Notes under the pieces: model-generated | Seen by the model: only the letters and a program-made list of their open reading frames with translations | Database searches by the model: none | What the model was told of the DNA's origin: nothing | Assembly: GCA_045629045.1 (NCBI GenBank) | Contig: JAZQQM010000036.1 | Location: forward strand, 1-64,000 | Origin: JAILLW01 sp045629045 | GTDB taxonomy: Bacteria; Bacillota; Clostridia; Lachnospirales; Lachnospiraceae | Direction of reading: 5' to 3' | Length of the DNA stretch: 64,000 bases | Shown here: one piece after another, positions 61,718 through 64,000 of the stretch | How the letters are laid out: each line of letters begins with the position of its first letter | Position numbering within the stretch: position 1 is the first letter of the stretch | Position numbers and translations under genes: made by a program

Positions 61718-61731
61718 AATATCATAACAAT

Positions 61732-62799
61732 TTACATCAGTTTGTTTTCCATTCCGTCAGGATCAACAGCGAACTGAACTGCCATATCACGATTAATCTT
61801 ACCCATCATATAAAGTTGCTGGATAGCTTCATCCATAACCATCATACCCATCTTACGGTTAGTCTGCATTACGCTCATTAACTGATGCGACTTACCTTCA
61901 CGGATAAGATTACGTACAGCATGGTTTGCATGAAGTACCTCAAATGCCGCAACTCGTCCCGATCCATCCGCAAGAGGAATAAGCTGCTGGGAAATAACTG
62001 CCTCAAGTACGTTCGCAAACTGAACACGAATCTGCTGTTGCTGATGAGGCGGAAATACGTCGATTACACGGTCAACAGTGCTGGCAGCACCGATAGTATG
62101 CAATGTTGAAAGAACCAAATGTCCTGTTTCAGCGGCCGTAATAGCTACCGAAATTGTCTCAAAGTCACGCATTTCTCCTACAAGAATAACATCCGGGTCT
62201 TCACGAAGAGCAGCTCTTAAAGCATTGGCATAATTCTGCGAGTCAATACCGATTTCTCTTTGGTTAACGATTGACATATTATGCTGATGCAAATACTCGA
62301 TAGGATCCTCAAGAGTAATTATATGGGCATCTCTGTTTTTATTAATCTTATCAATTATAGCGGCAAGAGTTGTTGACTTACCTGAACCCGTAGGTCCCGT
62401 AACAAGGATAAGTCCTCTCTTACGTGTATATAAATCAATTACCGACGGCGGAACTCCAAGAGAATTAGGATCCGGAACTTCCGTACCTACGAGACGGAAT
62501 GCCAGTGCAGCCGAACCTCTCTGATAGAATGCATTAACACGGTAACGACCTACATTACTGATAGAGAAAGACATATCATATTCACCTTTCTCTTTAAAGG
62601 TAGCAAGCTGACGTTCATCCATAATTTCCTGAACGTAACCCATTGTATCATTGGGCATAAGACGATCGTAATCCAACGTGATTAGGTGTCCGTTAACACG
62701 CATCTTAGGCGGAACACCAACGGTGATGTGCACATCGGATGCGCTATTTTGTTTCGCAATAGTAAGTAATTCATCAAGTCTTGGTATAGCCATTGTCAA
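61732..62799 (-). CDS. pilT: Type IV pilus retraction-type ATPase PilT
   Basis: 355 residues. The N-terminal PAS-like part is followed by a GspE-family core with Walker A VTGPTGSGKSTTL, ITLEDPIEY, an Asp box with REDPDVILVGEMRD and the His box TGHLVLSTLHT. AIRNLI-type C-terminal residues match PilT rather than PilB. PilT powers pilus retraction and thereby twitching and DNA uptake. The rest of the pilus machinery is not in the window. It overlaps the upstream HD-GYP-like gene by four bases (ATGA), so the two are translated together. Confidence 0.95.
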   Translation of the reverse strand: MTMAIPRLDELLTIAKQNSASDVHITVGVPPKMRVNGHLITLDYDRLMPNDTMGYVQEIMDERQLATFKEKGEYDMSFSISNVGRYRVNAFYQRGSAALAFRLVGTEVPDPNSLGVPPSVIDLYTRKRGLILVTGPTGSGKSTTLAAIIDKINKNRDAHIITLEDPIEYLHQHNMSIVNQREIGIDSQNYANALRAALREDPDVILVGEMRDFETISVAITAAETGHLVLSTLHTIGAASTVDRVIDVFPPHQQQQIRVQFANVLEAVISQQLIPLADGSGRVAAFEVLHANHAVRNLIREGKSHQLMSVMQTNRKMGMMVMDEAIQQLYMMGKINRDMAVQFAVDPDGMENKLM

Positions 62800-63806
62800 C
62801 CTCCGTAGCTCTTTAACATTTCAGTATCCACAACATGCCTGTTGTCCATTGTTTTCATAATATCAACGATTTCGATATCCCCGAAGGTTGAACGATTCGA
62901 CAGGTCAATAATCTCATTTCGTTCAAAAGAAAGAACCATAGGTCTGAATAAATCAGATCTGTTTTCCGTTAAAACGAGAGCTTTTGAACCGGTACTAAGT
63001 TCAACGCAGACTCCCGGAACCAATACATTAATTGAATCCACGAGACTCATTACTACACTCTTTTCATATATTCCGGGCTTATCCAGAAGGAACTTAATAG
63101 TTGCCAGTTCAGATTCGGGTGTCCTGTCGGCATTCATCGCAGTCATTTCATCGAACTTGTCAGCAACTGCAAGTATCTTACCGCCTTCCATAAGTTTAAC
63201 ATTCTGTTCAATAGCACCGGCTTCAAGTCCTTCCGCTATTGTATCAGCCTGAAATACATATCTTTTAACATTAGGATTTGATGAGAAGAGTTTCTCAATT
63301 ACATCAATATGGATATTGCCTCGCATCAAAGCTGCAGAAACAACATCAAGTCTGTCCTCGACTTTAACATTAAGCTTATTGCACATCATAGCCGCTAAAA
63401 TCGCAACATTAAGTGCATGCTTATATTTAGCATCCTCTTCACTACGAAGATTCTGATTAAAGTTAATCTTAGTTTCAAGATGGCCGTAGCTCTTGATAAT
63501 ATTAGAAACAATAATCTGCAGTTTAGCTGTTTTACCCTGAGTGCGAATTCTTTCGATTTCATCCATTAAGCTAAACACATTTACTGTCTGGAAACGCTCG
63601 AATTCAATATCTTCTTCCGTCATGGGCGGACAAGGCTCAGCCGGCTCCAGAATAAACAATCCGATAAGGCCAAAATTCTTAATACTGTCAATTCCGGGGC
63701 CCGTAATCTTAGAATCACGTTCAAAAAGCAAAACACCGTTCTTATTATAGATAGGTCTTGCCAAGCGCATTCCCGGTCTTAATTCTTCAATTTTCTTAAA
63801 CTGCAT
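62796..63806 (-). CDS. Degenerate HD-GYP-like protein, DUF3391-type N-terminus
   Basis: 336 residues. Residues 1-60 (EELRPGMRLARPIYNKNGVLL) resemble the N-terminal domain of HD-GYP phosphodiesterases. The middle helix bundle has YKHALNVAILAAMMCNKL in the position of the first HD-domain His. Beyond it, the HD pair reads LMRGN and the GYP motif is not found. The bound metals and c-di-GMP hydrolysis are therefore probably lost, leaving a possible c-di-GMP-binding or protein-interaction role. Its stop overlaps the start of pilT, so the pair probably acts in one pathway, for example c-di-GMP control of pili. Confidence 0.8.
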   Translation of the reverse strand: MQFKKIEELRPGMRLARPIYNKNGVLLFERDSKITGPGIDSIKNFGLIGLFILEPAEPCPPMTEEDIEFERFQTVNVFSLMDEIERIRTQGKTAKLQIIVSNIIKSYGHLETKINFNQNLRSEEDAKYKHALNVAILAAMMCNKLNVKVEDRLDVVSAALMRGNIHIDVIEKLFSSNPNVKRYVFQADTIAEGLEAGAIEQNVKLMEGGKILAVADKFDEMTAMNADRTPESELATIKFLLDKPGIYEKSVVMSLVDSINVLVPGVCVELSTGSKALVLTENRSDLFRPMVLSFERNEIIDLSNRSTFGDIEIVDIMKTMDNRHVVDTEMLKSYGG

Positions 63807-63914
63807 ATAAGCAATCCCCCAAATAAAAAATCAAAAAATACCTAACAATAATTTTACTTCCTTTCTAGCATAATTACAACAAAATTCGAATATTGTCAGT
63901 CAATTTACATGCAA

Positions 63915-64000
63915 TCAGTCAAATAAAAACTCCGACAAAACAACATTAGATACATTAATCCCCTCGTCGGTTAACATAATTCTATCATTATTGTAAACCT
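63915..64000 (-). CDS. C-terminal end of HemW-like radical SAM protein (5'-truncated by window edge)
   Basis: The last 27 codons of a minus-strand gene end at TGA (63915-63917). The translation includes RIMLTDEGINVSNVVLSEFL, matching the C-terminal signature of HemW/HemN-like proteins, in which a basic residue precedes L-T-x-x-G and a D/S-N-V stretch. HemW is a heme chaperone. Only the tail is visible, so the assignment rests on this short match. Confidence 0.6.
   Translation of the reverse strand, partial: VYNNDRIMLTDEGINVSNVVLSEFLFD

Overview
The window looks like a chromosomal segment of a Gram-positive anaerobe of the Lachnospiraceae (Butyrivibrio/Roseburia-like). Support: a class III fructose-1,6-bisphosphatase, a dgt-dnaG-rpoD-trmK replication/transcription block, a DUF1836 protein, DUF6020 and DUF4430 families, an ECF-transporter S component, many membrane GGDEF proteins, AT-rich Firmicutes-type codon use and strong AGGAGG-type ribosome sites. 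No rRNA and no complete IS were seen. There is one tRNA gene (Leu). Nearly all genes lie on the minus strand; the plus-strand exceptions are a GH9 cellodextrinase-like gene, a YerC-like regulator and one sensor kinase.

Layout. 0-9 kb: a partial DUF4143 ATPase preceded by four 23-bp-spaced repeats, a 23S rRNA uracil methyltransferase, small membrane and lipoprotein genes, pcrA, and a YdjG/YdjI-like zinc-ribbon + SPFH pair. 9-19 kb: GH9 enzyme; DAG kinase, hybrid kinase and diguanylate cyclase in one overlapping operon; DUF1836; a flavoprotein; yerC; a degenerate LytM protein; a 63-bp tandem array. 19-28.6 kb: cold-shock gene, eukaryote-like HisA, fbp, dapB-dapA-corrinoid adenosyltransferase, valS, and a DUF4430-ECF pair behind a candidate cobalamin riboswitch. 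28.7-39.6 kb: a FIST-PAS hybrid kinase, a TGS-uridine-kinase-like protein, trmK-rpoD-dnaG-dgt, a REP/palindrome cluster, and a DUF362 ferredoxin protein.

39.7-51.6 kb is an accessory, signalling-rich stretch: DUF6020 membrane protein, small P-loop kinase, a diguanylate cyclase, a membrane-tethered solute-binding protein without permeases, a RiPP precursor with its radical SAM/SPASM maturase, rlmI, a histidine-kinase-like protein lacking its phospho-acceptor His, and a second diguanylate cyclase. 51.7-53.2 kb is a 1.4-kb AT-rich island bounded by a 27-bp duplication of the tRNA-Leu 3' end and carrying an aminoglycoside-phosphotransferase-fold gene. 53.4-64 kb: sensor kinase, fourth diguanylate cyclase, two tandem CobW-type GTPases (one His-rich, one fused to a TIGR03943-like domain), MscL with a zinc-ribbon tail, dprA, yifB/comM, pilT, a degenerate HD-GYP-like protein and the 3' end of hemW.

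The strongest candidate for a little-described system is the two-gene peptide-modification locus at 45.4-47.2 kb. A Nif11-like leader with a Gly-Gly site precedes a 65-residue, five-cysteine core, two bases upstream of the maturase gene. No exporter or peptidase gene is visible nearby. Recurrent c-di-GMP modules (four GGDEF proteins, all without an RxxD I-site) and dispersed GGGACGG repeat elements, one of which supplies a Shine-Dalgarno sequence, are the other themes.
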